From: Bradyrhizobium manausense
Lineage (GTDB): Bacteria > Pseudomonadota > Alphaproteobacteria > Rhizobiales > Xanthobacteraceae
NCBI RefSeq assembly: GCF_018130615.1
Contig: NZ_JAFCKB010000019.1
Location: forward strand, 62,001 to 126,000
Direction: 5' to 3'
Length of the DNA: 64,000 bases
Both the position numbers and the translations under genes were made by a program. This document shows positions 1 to 8,996 of the stretch, in pieces; position 1 is the stretch's first letter, and every line of letters begins with the position of its first letter. The notes beneath the pieces were generated by a model. That model was not told the DNA's origin. It made no database searches and saw only the letters and a program-made list of their open reading frames with translations.

Positions 1-141
1 CTCATCAACGCCGGATCGACTGCGGCCTCGATCTCACGCGCCTTGGAACTGCTGCGGCTCGTACCTCCCGACCAAACAGGCTGGAGCAAAGGCCGACGTG
101 AGAGCATTCGCAACTCGGCACGGCAGAGGACGGAATCATGA
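1..141 (+). CDS. C-terminal end of an unidentified gene (partial)
   Basis: A frame open from the first base ends with TGA at 139-141 and encodes about 46 residues. It is not recognised. The stop overlaps the ATG of the next gene as ATGA (138-141), the usual arrangement for translationally coupled genes, which is the main reason to regard it as real. The visible part is Arg/Ser-rich near its end. The other two forward frames are less convincing: one closes at once and the other only shadows the following SDR. Confidence 0.35.
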   Translation, partial: LINAGSTAASISRALELLRLVPPDQTGWSKGRRESIRNSARQRTES

Positions 142-845
142 ACAAGACCATTGCCATTGTTGGAGCAGGACCAGGGTTGGGCCTGTCGATCGCCAAGCGC
201 TTCGGGCGAGAAGGCTTTCAGGTTGCGTTGGTAGCAAGAAACAAGGAAAAGCTCGACGCTCTCGTCGCCGAGCTAAGGAGCCACGGCATTGCCGTCGAAC
301 GTTTCGCCGGAGATGTGACCGACGAGACGTCCCTCAAACAGGCCTTCCAGTTCATCGAACAGTGCTTTGGCCACATCGACGTTCTTGAATACAGTCCGAT
401 CGCCATTCCGGCCGATCCCGCGGGCTTTGCCGAACTCGAAGTCACCGCTATGACGCCGGCCGTCGTAAAGCATCACTTCGAAATCATGGCGCTCGGCGCG
501 GTCGCCAGCGTCCAGCAGGCGCTACCTGAAATGTTGGCGCGTGGGAGCGGTACGATCATTCTCACCATGGGTGCTGCAGCGAAAGGCTTCATGCCCATGG
601 CCGGAGCGTGGGGCGTAGCCGGTTCGGCGGTGCGCAACTACGCCCGCACGCTGGGTAACGCCGTTCGCGGCAAGGGAGTCCATGTCGCCGCTGTCGCGCT
701 CGGTGTTTTCGTGAGCAAGGATGATCCTTTCGGCGATCCCGACCGTCTGGCGGATCGCTATTACGCTCTCTACCAGGACGGCAAGTCGGCCGAGCTGTTC
801 ATCAATCATCTGCCACCGGAGATGATCGAACTCGACAAGGGCTGA
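138..845 (+). CDS. Atypical SDR-family protein lacking the YxxxK catalytic pair
   Basis: The 235-residue protein has a short-chain dehydrogenase Rossmann fold, with the dinucleotide-binding motif GAGPGLG at residues 9-15 and an acidic cofactor region after beta-strand 2. SDR enzymes carry Ser-Tyr-xxx-Lys in the second half. Here the Tyr position reads Trp158 and the Lys position Gly162 (AWGVAG), although the surrounding helix is conserved. It may bind NAD(P) without classical oxidoreductase activity, or use other residues. The start is the ATG overlapping the upstream stop. The fold is certain; the function is unknown. Confidence 0.85.
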   Translation: MNKTIAIVGAGPGLGLSIAKRFGREGFQVALVARNKEKLDALVAELRSHGIAVERFAGDVTDETSLKQAFQFIEQCFGHIDVLEYSPIAIPADPAGFAELEVTAMTPAVVKHHFEIMALGAVASVQQALPEMLARGSGTIILTMGAAAKGFMPMAGAWGVAGSAVRNYARTLGNAVRGKGVHVAAVALGVFVSKDDPFGDPDRLADRYYALYQDGKSAELFINHLPPEMIELDKG

Positions 846-931
846 GGCCGACTGCCGAGCAAAGTGACGAGCGCTGATGGCACAGCCTTGGGCTAGTGTG
901 GGCGCCCTATCGGCCTCCTTCGGACGAAGCG

Positions 932-1853
932 TCAGCGCGGGGCAAAATAGCGGATCGCCGAGCCAATCCATTCGGGCGCATGCCAGTCTGGATGCACCGC
1001 CGTGATCTCGGGCATGAGTCGCACGGCGAATTCCTCGTCATCCTTCGCATTCGGTAAGCCTTCCGCCACGCGGGCCGCGATGTCGGTTATACAGTCGCGG
1101 ATGTCGACCAGAATACCGCGGTCACGAATGGCGCCGTGTCCGGGAACGACGATTCGCGGATCAAGCGCAATGCAGTCATCCAGAATCCCGACCCAATTAG
1201 CTGCATCGACGTCCATGTCATGCGGCGGAAACCACGCGAAAAACCGGAAACGTATTTTTCTCGGCGAGATCGCCTGTGAACAGGACGCGCTCCGCCGGAA
1301 GAAATACGACCTGATCGCCCTGTGTATGAACGTTTCGCCGCCGGGTCCTGAGTTGCACTGTCCAGCCCCCGAGAGCGAGTTCGAACAGGTCTCCGTCGTA
1401 AAGCCAGTCCGCTTCGACGAGCCGGGTGTCGACGAGAGCGGCGGTGGCAGCCGGCCCAATTCCGCGAAACATCTCCAGAAAGTGCTGGCCCTTGTCCGCC
1501 AACTCCAGCGCCTGCACACGGTTTTAGAAGATCTCGGCCACGCCCCTGAACGCTTCCACTCCGAAACCGTGCTCTGGATGGAAATAGGTGAGGGTTAGAT
1601 AGAGCTTCCGCTTGCCAGCCAGCCGAAGGCGGCCGCGAGAACGGCTTCACCGCTCATCCGCCCCATGCCGCAATCAACGACGAGAGCGACCTCTTCATCG
1701 AAGATGATCCCGATATTGGAGACGACGGGGACGCGGTGATCCTCGATCACGAAAACGCCTGGAGCGATCTCACGTGGATCGGAGGCGTTAACCACGTCTC
1801 CCGGTTCTGGATTGGTACGCCACCCATCGAAGATGCATCCCTTTGTCGATTGA
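932..1853 (-). pseudogene. Metallo-beta-lactamase-fold hydrolase, broken
   Basis: Three reading segments on the reverse strand join into one MBL-fold hydrolase. The first (1795 to about 1605) has APGVFVIED and a strand ending VVDCG. After a frameshift the second carries a metal-binding-type FHPEHGFG motif, hits an in-frame TAA at 1524-1526 and continues through a LFTGDL motif. A second frameshift near 1230 leads to the third, with VVPGHG and the C-terminus ending at 932. The upstream frame before 1795 also fits the family, so the start is damaged or displaced. At least two frameshifts and one nonsense codon make it a pseudogene. It faces away from the MarR gene at 1905. Confidence 0.75.
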
Positions 1854-1859
1854 CATTTT

Positions 1860-1889
1860 TTACAGTTAATATGTACAGTTTAATTGTAA
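1860..1889. promoter_or_regulatory. Candidate MarR operator palindrome
   Basis: TTACAGTTAA at 1860-1869 and TTAATTGTAA at 1880-1889 form an inverted repeat with one mismatch and a 10-bp spacer. TACAGTT also occurs twice as a direct repeat. The stretch is AT-rich in a GC-rich region and ends 15 bp before the MarR start, a typical autoregulatory position. The operator role is inferred. Confidence 0.5.
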
Positions 1890-1904
1890 TATTAGGATGG
1901 CATC

Positions 1905-2357
1905 ATGCTCTCAGATTCTCAGAATCAAGATTCCAGGCGCGCACCGATGCTGGCCGCTCGCCTGCGGAAGGTGGTGGGTGTGCTGCGGCGACGCATGCTG
2001 CGGGAGGCCGGCATCGGGGAGTTGACGACCGCCCAAGGCTCCGTGCTGCTCCGTCTCGAACAGAATGGAGCCGGCACGGTCTCCGCTCTTGCACGAGCGG
2101 AAGGCGTAACCCCGCAATCGATGCGGATCACGGTCGCTGCCCTTCAGGCCGCCGGACATGTCACGGGTCGGCCCGACGCCTGCGACAGACGGCAAACGAT
2201 CATCTCGCTGACAAAGGGTTACCGGCGCTGGATGAGCGAAGCGCGGACGATCAGACAGGACTGGATGGTACGACGCATCGAGATGATGCTCACGCCACGC
2301 GAACAGGAGACCCTGGCGACGACACTGTCGCTACTCGACCGCCTCGGCGAGGACTGA
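1905..2357 (+). CDS. MarR-family transcriptional regulator
   Basis: The 150-residue winged-helix protein has the MarR layout: helix-turn-helix at about 58-84 (ALARAEGVTPQSM is the recognition region), then a wing with the usual D-x-x-DRR at about 91-96 and a C-terminal dimerisation helix. MarR proteins repress nearby genes and release DNA on binding a small phenolic or lipophilic ligand. It precedes the DHA2-type exporter at 2453 in the same direction, so efflux control is the likely role. The palindrome at 1860-1889 is the candidate binding site. Confidence 0.9.
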   Translation: MLSDSQNQDSRRAPMLAARLRKVVGVLRRRMLREAGIGELTTAQGSVLLRLEQNGAGTVSALARAEGVTPQSMRITVAALQAAGHVTGRPDACDRRQTIISLTKGYRRWMSEARTIRQDWMVRRIEMMLTPREQETLATTLSLLDRLGED

Positions 2358-2452
2358 TCGATGATGGTTCGCTTTCGAAACCGGTGCAGACGGTGTTCGC
2401 CACAAGCTCTGATCTCGCACCGATCTTCATCGCTTGGCGCTGTCAATAGAGA

Positions 2453-3889
2453 GTGGACGTGACCTCACCACAGCCATCACCAGCAGGGGAAGAGCCTCTC
2501 AGTTCGACTGTCTGGAAGGTCGCGGCCGTGGCGTCGCTCGGCTCCTTCCTCGCGCAACTCGACGCGACCACGGCCAATGTCGCGTTGCCAAGCCTCGTCG
2601 TGGACCTGAACAGTTCGATCGCCGTCGTCCAATGGGTCGTCACCGGCTATCTTCTAGCCTTGATCCTGGTCTTGCCCCTCAGCGGCCATCTAGTCGGCCG
2701 GATCGGCGCTAGGGCGGTCTATCTCGTATGTTTCGCGGGCTTCGCGCTGACCTCGACCCTGTGCGGACTCGCTTGGTCGGCCTCATCGCTCGTTGCCTTT
2801 CGGGTGCTACAAGGACTGAGCGGAGGCTTGCTCGCGCCGATGGCGCAGATGATGATCGCGCGCGTTGCCGGCAATCAGATGGCGCGTGTCGCAGGCTATG
2901 CGGCCATACCCATTTTGCTCGGTCCGATCCTCGGTCCCATTCTGGCCAGCGGCCTCCTGCATTATCTGTCCTGGCGCTGGCTGTTCTTCGCCACTGCGCT
3001 CATCGCCGCCGGCGCCATAGTTCTTGCTCTGGCCTTCGTTCCTCCCGATTGCGAGGAGGACATGCGCCGGCAACCAATGGATTGGGTCGGCCTGATCCTG
3101 TTGTCCCCGGGACTGGCACTGCTGCTCTATTCCCTTGATCATGCACACAATGCCATGGGCCTGGCCCTCCTCGGCGCGGCACTAATCATGTTGATCTCGT
3201 TCGTCGCCGTGGCTCGCGCAAAGGGAAGCCGGGCACTGATCGATATCCACCTATTCGCACATCCGCCGTTCCGCGCTGCGGCGATCTCCCAATTTCTTAC
3301 GAACGGTATCAACTTTGCTGGCCAGATGCTGCTTCCCATGTTCCTTATCCTGGGCTGTGGGCTGCCGCCCGGCGAAATCGGCTGGCTCATGGCGCCGCTT
3401 GGTGCGGGGATGATGTGCGCCTATCCCTCGGTGGGGCGCGTCATAGAGCGCTTCGGAATCAGGTCCTCTGCAGCAACCGGCGCGGTTCTTTCGCTTACTG
3501 CGATGCTGTTGCTGGCGGGCACGGCAAGCCTCGGACTTACACCCCTTCTGCTGATGCCAAGTCTCTTCCTTCTGGGCGTGGGCCAGGGCGCGGTCGGTTT
3601 GTCATCGATGACCGCAGCCTATACGATGATTGCGAAGAGCGACTTGCCCATGGCGACGACGTCTCTCAACATCTGCCAACGGCTCGGTGGCCCGGTTCTG
3701 ACAACTCTCAGCGCTTTCTTCCTTGAAAGGCAACTCGCGACGAAAGGCCCCGGCCCGACACCACTCGGCGCGTTTTCGAGCAGTTTCCTGCTGCTCGGTT
3801 CCGTTCTCGTTCTTTGCGCCTTCGTGACATTGCTCCTGCCGAAGGCGGCGACAAGCGAACCCACGGCTCTTTTCGACCGAACAGACTGA
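2453..3889 (+). CDS. MFS drug exporter, DHA2 (EmrB/QacA-like) family
   Basis: The 478-residue inner-membrane protein belongs to the 14-helix proton-coupled drug-efflux family. Visible marks are LDATTANVALP at about 36-46, the hallmark of DHA2 transporters (motif D1), a motif A-like stretch at about 78-86, and a Gly/Pro-rich motif C (GPILGPILASG) at about 157-167. The start is GTG, preceded by GAGAG. It lies 96 bp downstream of the MarR gene, a common pairing in which the regulator senses the exported compound. No membrane-fusion partner is adjacent. Substrates cannot be inferred. Confidence 0.9.
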   Translation: MDVTSPQPSPAGEEPLSSTVWKVAAVASLGSFLAQLDATTANVALPSLVVDLNSSIAVVQWVVTGYLLALILVLPLSGHLVGRIGARAVYLVCFAGFALTSTLCGLAWSASSLVAFRVLQGLSGGLLAPMAQMMIARVAGNQMARVAGYAAIPILLGPILGPILASGLLHYLSWRWLFFATALIAAGAIVLALAFVPPDCEEDMRRQPMDWVGLILLSPGLALLLYSLDHAHNAMGLALLGAALIMLISFVAVARAKGSRALIDIHLFAHPPFRAAAISQFLTNGINFAGQMLLPMFLILGCGLPPGEIGWLMAPLGAGMMCAYPSVGRVIERFGIRSSAATGAVLSLTAMLLLAGTASLGLTPLLLMPSLFLLGVGQGAVGLSSMTAAYTMIAKSDLPMATTSLNICQRLGGPVLTTLSAFFLERQLATKGPGPTPLGAFSSSFLLLGSVLVLCAFVTLLLPKAATSEPTALFDRTD

Positions 3890-4373
3890 CACTCACGTGC
3901 GCACTTGGTATCGCACGGATGAAACTCGTTAGATTGCGGGCGCGTAGTCGATGATGCAAGGCGTCGAAACGGTGCAGTACCTCCATCCGCAATGCTAATG
4001 GGCGCCATATCCATCTGGACTAGTCAGGCGTCGCTACGGTGCGCATTCCCACCGAACTACTGATCAAGACTCCATCCCATCTCCTCAGTCAAGCGACCAG
4101 CCCTGGCTGAATCGACCGCGTTATTGTTGATCGCAACGATCCGGCAGCCGAGCAACCTTTCGGCACAGATGGCGACCTGAAACATGACATCATGCCCGTC
4201 GTATGAAAGACCGACATGGTGCCTGATTCGCCATACCCAGCCGACCGGCCGCTTCCATACGATATACGCCGTCAGCAGCGACAGACGTCTTGATGGTCAG
4301 ACGATGCGCTAAGGGCGCCCAAGCGGATTCAAAAGGAAGCGGCACCTGGCTCTTCGATCAGGCACCACCCGCA
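3890..4373. other. Intergenic stretch with a possible reverse-strand coding remnant
   Basis: No intact gene is seen. On the reverse strand an open frame of about 75 codons (roughly 4290 down to 4068) ends at a TAG and begins with a hydrophobic stretch, but has no convincing start and is not recognised. It could be the tail of a deleted gene. Confidence 0.3.
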
Positions 4374-5144
4374 TCAGATGGCGCGGCTGTGCACGGGCGC
4401 ACGGCCGCCGCCATCTGCGACCAGCACAGTGCCGCTCACGAACGAGGCCTCGTCGGAGGCAAGAAAGAGGCAGCAGGCCGCGATCTCGGTTGGCTGCGCC
4501 ATTCTTCCAAGCGCGATACGCTTGGCGGTCGCCTCGAACTCGACTTCGGCCGAAGAACCATTTTTCCCCGCGGCGAGTTGCATTTCATACTCGCTCATCG
4601 GCGTGCGGACCCATCCCGGCGCAACCGCGTTCGCACGCACCCCATAAATCCCGCCTGCATAGGCCAGCGAGCGGGTGTAGGATACCAACGCCGCCTTGCT
4701 GGCCGCATAGCTGACGCTATCCGGGTTGGAATTGAACGCCGCAACCGACGCCACGTTCACGATGGTACCCCCCTTTCGCTGCAACAACGGCAGGGCCGCG
4801 CGACACACGACCATCGTTCCCGTGACGTTGACAGCGAAGGTGTTGGCCCAATTCTCGTCGGTGACAGTCTCTGGACGATCTGGCACGATGATTCCGGCGG
4901 CGTTGACGACGATATCGAGCCGCCCATCGCAGGCCTGCAGCGCAGCCTCAACATCGTCAGCGCGAGTGACGTCACCATGAACTGCCTTGGCTCTGATCTG
5001 CGCGGCGAGATCGCCAAGCAGCGATCCGCCCAGTCCGAAGGCGACGATACTTGCGCCGTGATTGGCAAACAGTTCGGCGGTCGCGCGGCCAATGCCGGTA
5101 GCTGCACCGGTGATCAGCGCACGGCGCCCCTTGAGCCGCTCCAT
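4374..5144 (-). CDS. SDR-family oxidoreductase
   Basis: A classical short-chain dehydrogenase of 256 residues from the ATG at 5144. It has the cofactor motif TGAATGIG at 12-19, NAAG at 81-84, Ser133, and the catalytic pair Tyr146 and Lys150 (YAASK). The C-terminus has the usual SGTVLVADGG. A longer start at 5159 is possible, but the ATG at 5144 overlaps the upstream stop as TGATG, so coupling favours it. It is the last gene of a four-gene reverse operon with an aldehyde dehydrogenase, an aminotransferase and another SDR, which suggests oxidation or reduction of a carbonyl/hydroxyl intermediate in the same pathway. Confidence 0.9.
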   Translation of the reverse strand: MERLKGRRALITGAATGIGRATAELFANHGASIVAFGLGGSLLGDLAAQIRAKAVHGDVTRADDVEAALQACDGRLDIVVNAAGIIVPDRPETVTDENWANTFAVNVTGTMVVCRAALPLLQRKGGTIVNVASVAAFNSNPDSVSYAASKAALVSYTRSLAYAGGIYGVRANAVAPGWVRTPMSEYEMQLAAGKNGSSAEVEFEATAKRIALGRMAQPTEIAACCLFLASDEASFVSGTVLVADGGGRAPVHSRAI

Positions 5145-5941
5145 CAATTGCCTCCCCATTGCCGCTCGACGGCAAAGCCGGTTTCCGGGAGCGTCGAGCC
5201 GCCATCGACAACAATGGTTTGCCCCGTCACATACTTCGCCTGCAGCGACGCCAGATAGAGCATGGCGAATGCGACGTCATCTGCTTCACCCATGTGCCCC
5301 ATCGGCACGAAGTGCGCGATGCGCTGCGCGTTCTCCGGCTGGCTCATGGTACCGCCGGGCTTTGCGATGAAACCTGCTTCCACACCGTTGATAGTGATGC
5401 CATCCCGGGCAAGTTCAAACGCTGCACCGCGCACGAACGCATTCACGGCCGCTTTTGCTGCCGAATAGTGTGCGCCGCCGCCCATGGCCACGCGAGCCGA
5501 CACCGATGACGTCACCAAAATGCGCCCCGTGTTGGTGCGCTTCATATGCGGAACTGCTGCCTGAGCCAACCAGATCGCCGCATTTAGGTTGAGGGTCAAT
5601 ACTTCGTCCAGTTTGTCTTGATCGAGTTCTTCCAGCGACGCCCAAGGACACCCACCAGCATTGTGCACCAGAATATCAAGTCGACCATGTCGACTAGCGA
5701 CTTGATCGACCAGTCTCCGCAGACTATCGCGGTCGAGACGCTCGAACGGCTCAACCTCGACCCCGAGCTGCCGCTCCTTTAAGGTCGTGGCCAGCGTCTC
5801 GGCCACCTCAAGCGTTCGATTGGCCGCGACCACAGTCGCACCGGCTTCCGCGAAGCGCGTAACGATCGCGGCACCGATACCCCGGCCACCTCCGGTGACG
5901 AGCGCGACCTTTCCAGTCAGGCTGAATGGCTGGATGCTCAC
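5144..5941 (-). CDS. SDR-family oxidoreductase
   Basis: A 265-residue classical SDR with TGGGRGIG at 16-23, HNAG at 93-96, the Ser145/Ser146 region, and Tyr159 and Lys163 (YSAAK). The C-terminus has VTGQTIVVDGG. The start lies 2 bp after the aminotransferase stop, and the stop overlaps the next SDR start, so all four genes are co-transcribed. Two consecutive SDRs of different sequence suggest successive or stereochemically different steps rather than duplication. The substrate is unknown. Confidence 0.9.
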   Translation of the reverse strand: MSIQPFSLTGKVALVTGGGRGIGAAIVTRFAEAGATVVAANRTLEVAETLATTLKERQLGVEVEPFERLDRDSLRRLVDQVASRHGRLDILVHNAGGCPWASLEELDQDKLDEVLTLNLNAAIWLAQAAVPHMKRTNTGRILVTSSVSARVAMGGGAHYSAAKAAVNAFVRGAAFELARDGITINGVEAGFIAKPGGTMSQPENAQRIAHFVPMGHMGEADDVAFAMLYLASLQAKYVTGQTIVVDGGSTLPETGFAVERQWGGN

Positions 5942-5943
5942 GT

Positions 5944-7335
5944 TTAAACGACCTTTGCTCGCTGCAACAGCGCGACGAAACGCGCGAACACGTCCGCATG
6001 CCGCGCGACTTCAACAGCTTCCGTCGCCGGACACATCAGAAACATGGTGTGAAATGGCGTTACCAGGATGCCTTCATTCATGTAAAAGGCATGCAGCAAC
6101 GTCTCTAAATTGGCCCGACGCCCAGCAATGACATCGGCGCCGCTTTTCGGTGGTCGCGGCATGAACATGATCTCGGCCCGAGCTCCGACTTGGGTAACGT
6201 GCCACGGCAAGTGATGGGCACTGATAATCGCACGTGCATCTTCAGCAAGCCGAGTAGCCAGTCCAAGCATGTGCCCATAGTTCGCAGGCGTCAGAACTTC
6301 CTCAAGAACGGCACGCATCGTCGCTACCGTCAACGCATTGCCGGCGAGCGTCCCGCCAATACCAAGATGGGCGGATTGCCTGGTACGTGGATTGACGCGT
6401 GGCACGATCTTCCAAACTCGCTCGGCAACTTCCTGCGAAAGCCCGAATACCGCGGCCGGAATGCCGCCGGCAATCGCCTTGCCGGCAACAAGAATATCGG
6501 GTTTCAGGCCATGCAAGGCGGTGTAGCCACCGGGGCCAGACGACAGCGTATGCGTTTCATCAATCACGAGAATGGTGCCGGTGCGCCGTGTCAACTCCCG
6601 GACAGCCGCATGGAAGCCGTCGTCGGGAGGGATCATTCCGAAGTTGGTCATGATCGGTTCGGTCAGCACGCATGCCACATCCCCCTCGGCGAGTGCCAAC
6701 TCCAGCGCAGCGAGATCGTTGAACTCAACGACTTTCGAAACCTCGGCGTGATTGACCCCATTGGGATGAATCATGTTGCGCAGGCCAATTCGGCCATCGC
6801 GAATTTCGACATGCGCCTCCTCAACTCCACCGTGATAGCACCCCGAGAACACCAGCACTTTTGGTCGGCCAGTGATCATCCGGGCAATCCGGATCGCACC
6901 GCGATTGGCATCCGTCGCGGATGTCGTCAGCGTCCAGAACGGAAGACCGAAACGTCGGGTCAGTTCCTCACCGATCCACAGGCTGTCTTCGGTCGGCAGC
7001 ATCATTGTTGTGCCGCGCGCGAGCTGCCGTTGTGCTGCGCGCAGAACGGCAGCCGGTGTATGGCCGCACATGGCGCCGGTGTCGCCGAGGCAGAAGTCGA
7101 CATAGTCATGACCGTCGATGTCGCGAATACGCGCACCGTGAGCTTCGTCCACATAAGCGGGGAAGCCGCCTGCCCAGCGCCGCATCCAGTGCGATGGGCC
7201 TCCGAAAAGAAAACTCTCTTCGCCCTTCCGCCACGCTGCCGCCGAACGTGGGTGGGATTTCAGAAAACGCGCCTGTTCGGCATCAAGCAGGGTTTCAATC
7301 GTCATATCGGCCGTTACTTGCTTCGACAGTTTCAT
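5944..7335 (-). CDS. Class III PLP-dependent aminotransferase (glutamate-1-semialdehyde-like)
   Basis: The protein is 463 residues from the ATG at 7335, which overlaps the aldehyde dehydrogenase stop as ATGA; a longer start at 7347 is possible. It has the class III fold: CYHGG at about 166-170, IDETHT at 258-263 with the PLP-nitrogen Asp, and the Schiff-base Lys286 in AGKAIAGG. The closest subgroup by eye is glutamate-1-semialdehyde aminomutase-like, but the operon with an aldehyde dehydrogenase points to catabolism, with an omega-amino group transferred to give an aldehyde for the neighbouring dehydrogenase. Confidence 0.9.
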   Translation of the reverse strand: MKLSKQVTADMTIETLLDAEQARFLKSHPRSAAAWRKGEESFLFGGPSHWMRRWAGGFPAYVDEAHGARIRDIDGHDYVDFCLGDTGAMCGHTPAAVLRAAQRQLARGTTMMLPTEDSLWIGEELTRRFGLPFWTLTTSATDANRGAIRIARMITGRPKVLVFSGCYHGGVEEAHVEIRDGRIGLRNMIHPNGVNHAEVSKVVEFNDLAALELALAEGDVACVLTEPIMTNFGMIPPDDGFHAAVRELTRRTGTILVIDETHTLSSGPGGYTALHGLKPDILVAGKAIAGGIPAAVFGLSQEVAERVWKIVPRVNPRTRQSAHLGIGGTLAGNALTVATMRAVLEEVLTPANYGHMLGLATRLAEDARAIISAHHLPWHVTQVGARAEIMFMPRPPKSGADVIAGRRANLETLLHAFYMNEGILVTPFHTMFLMCPATEAVEVARHADVFARFVALLQRAKVV

Positions 7336-8828
7336 AGGGCGATCCATGCGGTCTTGAGGTCGGTATATTCGTCAAGTGCGTGCAGCGACTTGTCACGGCC
7401 AAAGCCGGATTGCTTGAATCCTCCCAGCGGGACGGTGATGTCAGCTCCACCGTAGGTGTTGACGTGAACCACGCCGGCCTTGATCTCTCTGATCATGCGA
7501 TGCGCCATGGACAGGTTCGATGTCCACGCCGCCGCCGCCAATCCATATGAGGTCGCATTGGCAAGGCGCACCGCTTCCTCGGCCGTATCAAAACGCATGA
7601 CCGCGAGGATCGGACCAAACACCTCCTCCCGCGCCAGTGTCATATCCGGTAGAATATCGGCAAAAATGGTCGGCGCCATGTAGTAGCCGCCAGTCTCAGC
7701 ATGCAGCCGCTCGCCTCCGCATAGTCGATGGCCACCCTCCTCTTCGGCGCGCGCCACGTATTCGAGATTCTTCCGCAATTGCTGATCGCTGGAGACGGCC
7801 CCGATATCCGATGCGACATCGAGGGGATCACCGACCTTCAGGCGGCCGGTGACGGCCACCAATTCATCAAGGAAACGGTCGTAGATCGAGGATTGCACGA
7901 TCAGGCGCGAGCCGGCGACGCAAACCTGCCCCGAATTACGGAAGATGCCGTTCACGGAGACCTTGGCGGCTTCCTTAAGATCTGGAGCATCGGCAAAAAC
8001 CACATTCGGCGATTTACCGCCGAGTTCGAGATAGATGCGCTTTAAGTTGGAACGGCCAGCGTATTCCAGCAAGCGGCGCCCCACAACGCCCGAGCCAGTA
8101 AACGCGATGGCATCGACGTCCATATGCAGGCCGAGCGCCTCGCCGGCAGTCGCACCGCGGCCTGTCACCACATTGAATGCGCCGTCGGGCACTCCGGCCT
8201 CGTTGGCGAGTTGCGCGAAACGCAGCAGACTGAGTGACGCGATCTCCGGTGGTTTGAGCACGACGGAATTACCGGTGGCCAGCGCCGGCCCGATCTTCCA
8301 TGCACCGATCATCAGAGGAAAGTTCCAAGGCACGATCACACCGATCACGCCGAGGGGCTCGCGCAACACAAGGCCCAGAGCCTGAGGCGCGGTCGGCGCA
8401 ATCTCCCCGTAAACCTTGTCAATCGCCTCGGCGTAGTAGCGGATGGTCGCAGCCGCAGACAAGGGTTCAGCCTTGTAGGCCATGTTGATCTCGGTGCCAT
8501 TGTCGCGGACACCCAGCACCGCAAGCTCCATCGCGTGTTGCTCGATCAGATCCGCAAATCGCAACAGAACCTTCTTTCGGTGCGCGGGCGCAGTGCGCGA
8601 CCACACACCACGCTCAAACGCCTGCCGCGCCGAGGTCACCGCACGATCGATGTCGACCGCACCACCATCGGCTATCGTGGTCAGGACGCCTCCATCGACC
8701 GGGGAGATCGACTCGAGCATCGCCCCGGACATAGCCGGTGATACGCGACCGCCTATGAACAATCCTTGCGGGGCAACGACTTGTGCGCGGTAGCTATTGA
8801 TCTGCTGTTGAAACTGCGCGTTGGACAT
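7332..8828 (-). CDS. NAD(P)-dependent aldehyde dehydrogenase
   Basis: The enzyme is 498 residues from the ATG at 8828, chosen because GGAGG lies 5 bp upstream; an upstream start at 8852 lacks this. The ALDH catalytic set is complete: Asn169 in PWNFP, Lys192, Glu268 in LELGGKSP and nucleophile Cys303 in GQVCVAGSR. It oxidises an aldehyde to an acid in the cytoplasm. As first gene of the operon with a class III aminotransferase it plausibly removes the semialdehyde formed by transamination. The control region with a 23-bp palindrome lies directly upstream, shared with a divergent IclR gene. Confidence 0.95.
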   Translation of the reverse strand: MSNAQFQQQINSYRAQVVAPQGLFIGGRVSPAMSGAMLESISPVDGGVLTTIADGGAVDIDRAVTSARQAFERGVWSRTAPAHRKKVLLRFADLIEQHAMELAVLGVRDNGTEINMAYKAEPLSAAATIRYYAEAIDKVYGEIAPTAPQALGLVLREPLGVIGVIVPWNFPLMIGAWKIGPALATGNSVVLKPPEIASLSLLRFAQLANEAGVPDGAFNVVTGRGATAGEALGLHMDVDAIAFTGSGVVGRRLLEYAGRSNLKRIYLELGGKSPNVVFADAPDLKEAAKVSVNGIFRNSGQVCVAGSRLIVQSSIYDRFLDELVAVTGRLKVGDPLDVASDIGAVSSDQQLRKNLEYVARAEEEGGHRLCGGERLHAETGGYYMAPTIFADILPDMTLAREEVFGPILAVMRFDTAEEAVRLANATSYGLAAAAWTSNLSMAHRMIREIKAGVVHVNTYGGADITVPLGGFKQSGFGRDKSLHALDEYTDLKTAWIAL

Positions 8829-8902
8829 TCGTTCCTCCGGTCCCGCCCGCAAAACGGAGCGTCCTCATTGTCTGCCGCCCGCGAGCCGCAGCAGGGGCCG
8901 CG

Positions 8903-8925
8903 ATCGGTTCATTATTTGAACCGAT
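8903..8925. promoter_or_regulatory. Perfect palindrome, candidate IclR operator
   Basis: ATCGGTTCA at 8903-8911 and its exact complement TGAACCGAT at 8917-8925 flank a 5-bp AT spacer. It lies between the aldehyde dehydrogenase operon (start 8828, reverse) and the IclR gene (start 8997, forward). IclR regulators bind such GGTTC-type palindromes in divergent promoters. The assignment is inferred. Confidence 0.6.
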
Positions 8926-8996
8926 AGTTCATATATAGACTTGCATCGCGCATCCCCCGGTGTCAAGTTGGCCCACATTGAAGCTAGGCACTCAAT

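Noticed and set aside
4290-5258. 322-codon forward frame across the SDR gene
   Set aside because: Antisense shadow of an SDR with intact YAASK and Rossmann motifs.
6190-7455. 421-codon forward frame across the aminotransferase gene
   Set aside because: No domain, many His/Arg, and the opposite strand has all class III aminotransferase motifs.
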